Assembly (NCBI GenBank): GCA_947483345.1
Contig: CANKNL010000178.1
Location: 1-6,311 of the forward strand
Reading direction: 5' to 3'
DNA: 6,311 nt
Source: Chitinophagaceae bacterium
GTDB lineage: Bacteria > Bacteroidota > Bacteroidia > Chitinophagales > Chitinophagaceae
Shown: piece after piece, positions 6,082-6,311 of the stretch
Layout: every line of letters starts with the position of its first letter
How positions within the stretch are numbered: position 1 is the stretch's first letter
Notes under the pieces: generated by a model
Databases searched by the model: none
What the model was told of the DNA's origin: nothing
The model's input: only the letters and a program-made list of their open reading frames with translations
Position numbers and translations under genes: made by a program

Positions 6082-6311
6082 TTACTTCAGCAGTTTTAGA
6101 TCTGGTTGTGCGTATTTGTAAACTTTAAAATAAATAGTGGTTTTGGTCTGTTGTACACCTGTTATCTTACTAATATCATTTACAAAATCGACCAGGTGAT
6201 TATTGTCCCGGCACATTACATCTACTTCCAGGTCATAATCACCAGAAGTCATGGCTAAGAAACTTACCTCGGGTAAAGTAGCAATTTTTTGTGCTATTTT
6301 TTCTTTTAAAG
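6082..6311 (-). CDS. Lrp/AsnC-family transcriptional regulator, C-terminal part (partial)
   Basis: Seventy-five codons are visible, ending at TAA (6082-6084); the beginning runs off the right edge. They cover the RAM/AsnC effector-binding and oligomerisation domain typical of Lrp-type regulators: PEVSFLAMTSGDYDLEVDVM, then a DNNHLVDFVNDISKITGV helix-turn segment and the final strand TTIYFKVYKYAQPDL. The pattern 'tGdyDl...v...d...l..fv.d.i..i.GV..t.t' is characteristic. The N-terminal helix-turn-helix should lie outside the window. Full-length family members are about 150-160 aa, so roughly half is seen. Such proteins sense amino acids or related small molecules and act as dimers or octamers. 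The gene reads towards the tRNA fragment and is separated from the eut operon by the T9SS cargo gene, so a regulatory link to ethanolamine use is only a possibility. Confidence 0.92.
   Translation of the reverse strand, partial: LKEKIAQKIATLPEVSFLAMTSGDYDLEVDVMCRDNNHLVDFVNDISKITGVQQTKTTIYFKVYKYAQPDLKLLK

Noticed and set aside
1..6311. CRISPR array, insertion sequence, toxin-antitoxin or defence system
   Set aside because: No regularly spaced repeats, transposase or integrase frames, or defence-related domains were seen in any reading frame considered.

Overview
The window looks like chromosomal DNA of a Bacteroidota bacterium. The clearest sign is a secreted protein ending in a type IX secretion (T9SS) sorting domain, a system restricted to that phylum. 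The AT-rich sequence, the absence of recognisable Shine-Dalgarno motifs and an A/T-flanked hairpin terminator also fit. A member of the Chitinophagales/Sphingobacteriales side is plausible, but this is a guess.

Layout. Positions 2-130 (+) hold the last 42 codons of a gene cut by the left edge. Positions 131-301 are non-coding. Positions 302-3759 (-) form a tight three-gene operon read right to left: an ethanolamine permease (eat), the large subunit of adenosylcobalamin-dependent ethanolamine ammonia-lyase (eutB) and its small subunit (eutC). The gaps are 10 bp and 1 bp. Positions 3760-4145 are intergenic and rich in inverted repeats: a perfect 16-bp palindrome just upstream of eat and a nested REP-like inverted repeat just upstream of the next gene. 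Positions 4146-5609 (+) encode a 487-aa exported TIGR03790-family protein with a C-terminal T9SS domain. Positions 5610-6081 contain no gene but hold a strong bidirectional terminator and, on the minus strand, an isolated 3' piece of a tRNA gene that looks like an integration scar. Positions 6082-6311 (-) are the C-terminal half of an Lrp/AsnC-family regulator that runs off the right edge.

How the genes work together. Eat should import ethanolamine, and EutBC should split it into acetaldehyde and ammonia. The operon carries no microcompartment shell genes, no EutA reactivase, no acetaldehyde dehydrogenase and no EutR-type regulator. EutC also lacks the N-terminal extension that targets the enterobacterial protein to the compartment. 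The set therefore looks like a minimal cytosolic nitrogen- and carbon-scavenging module. Lrp/AsnC proteins often control nitrogen metabolism, but nothing here shows that the one at the right edge controls this operon.

No new defence or mobile system is evident. The best leads are the tRNA 3' fragment with its native-looking terminator (possible attachment site) and the structured repeats between eat and the T9SS cargo gene.
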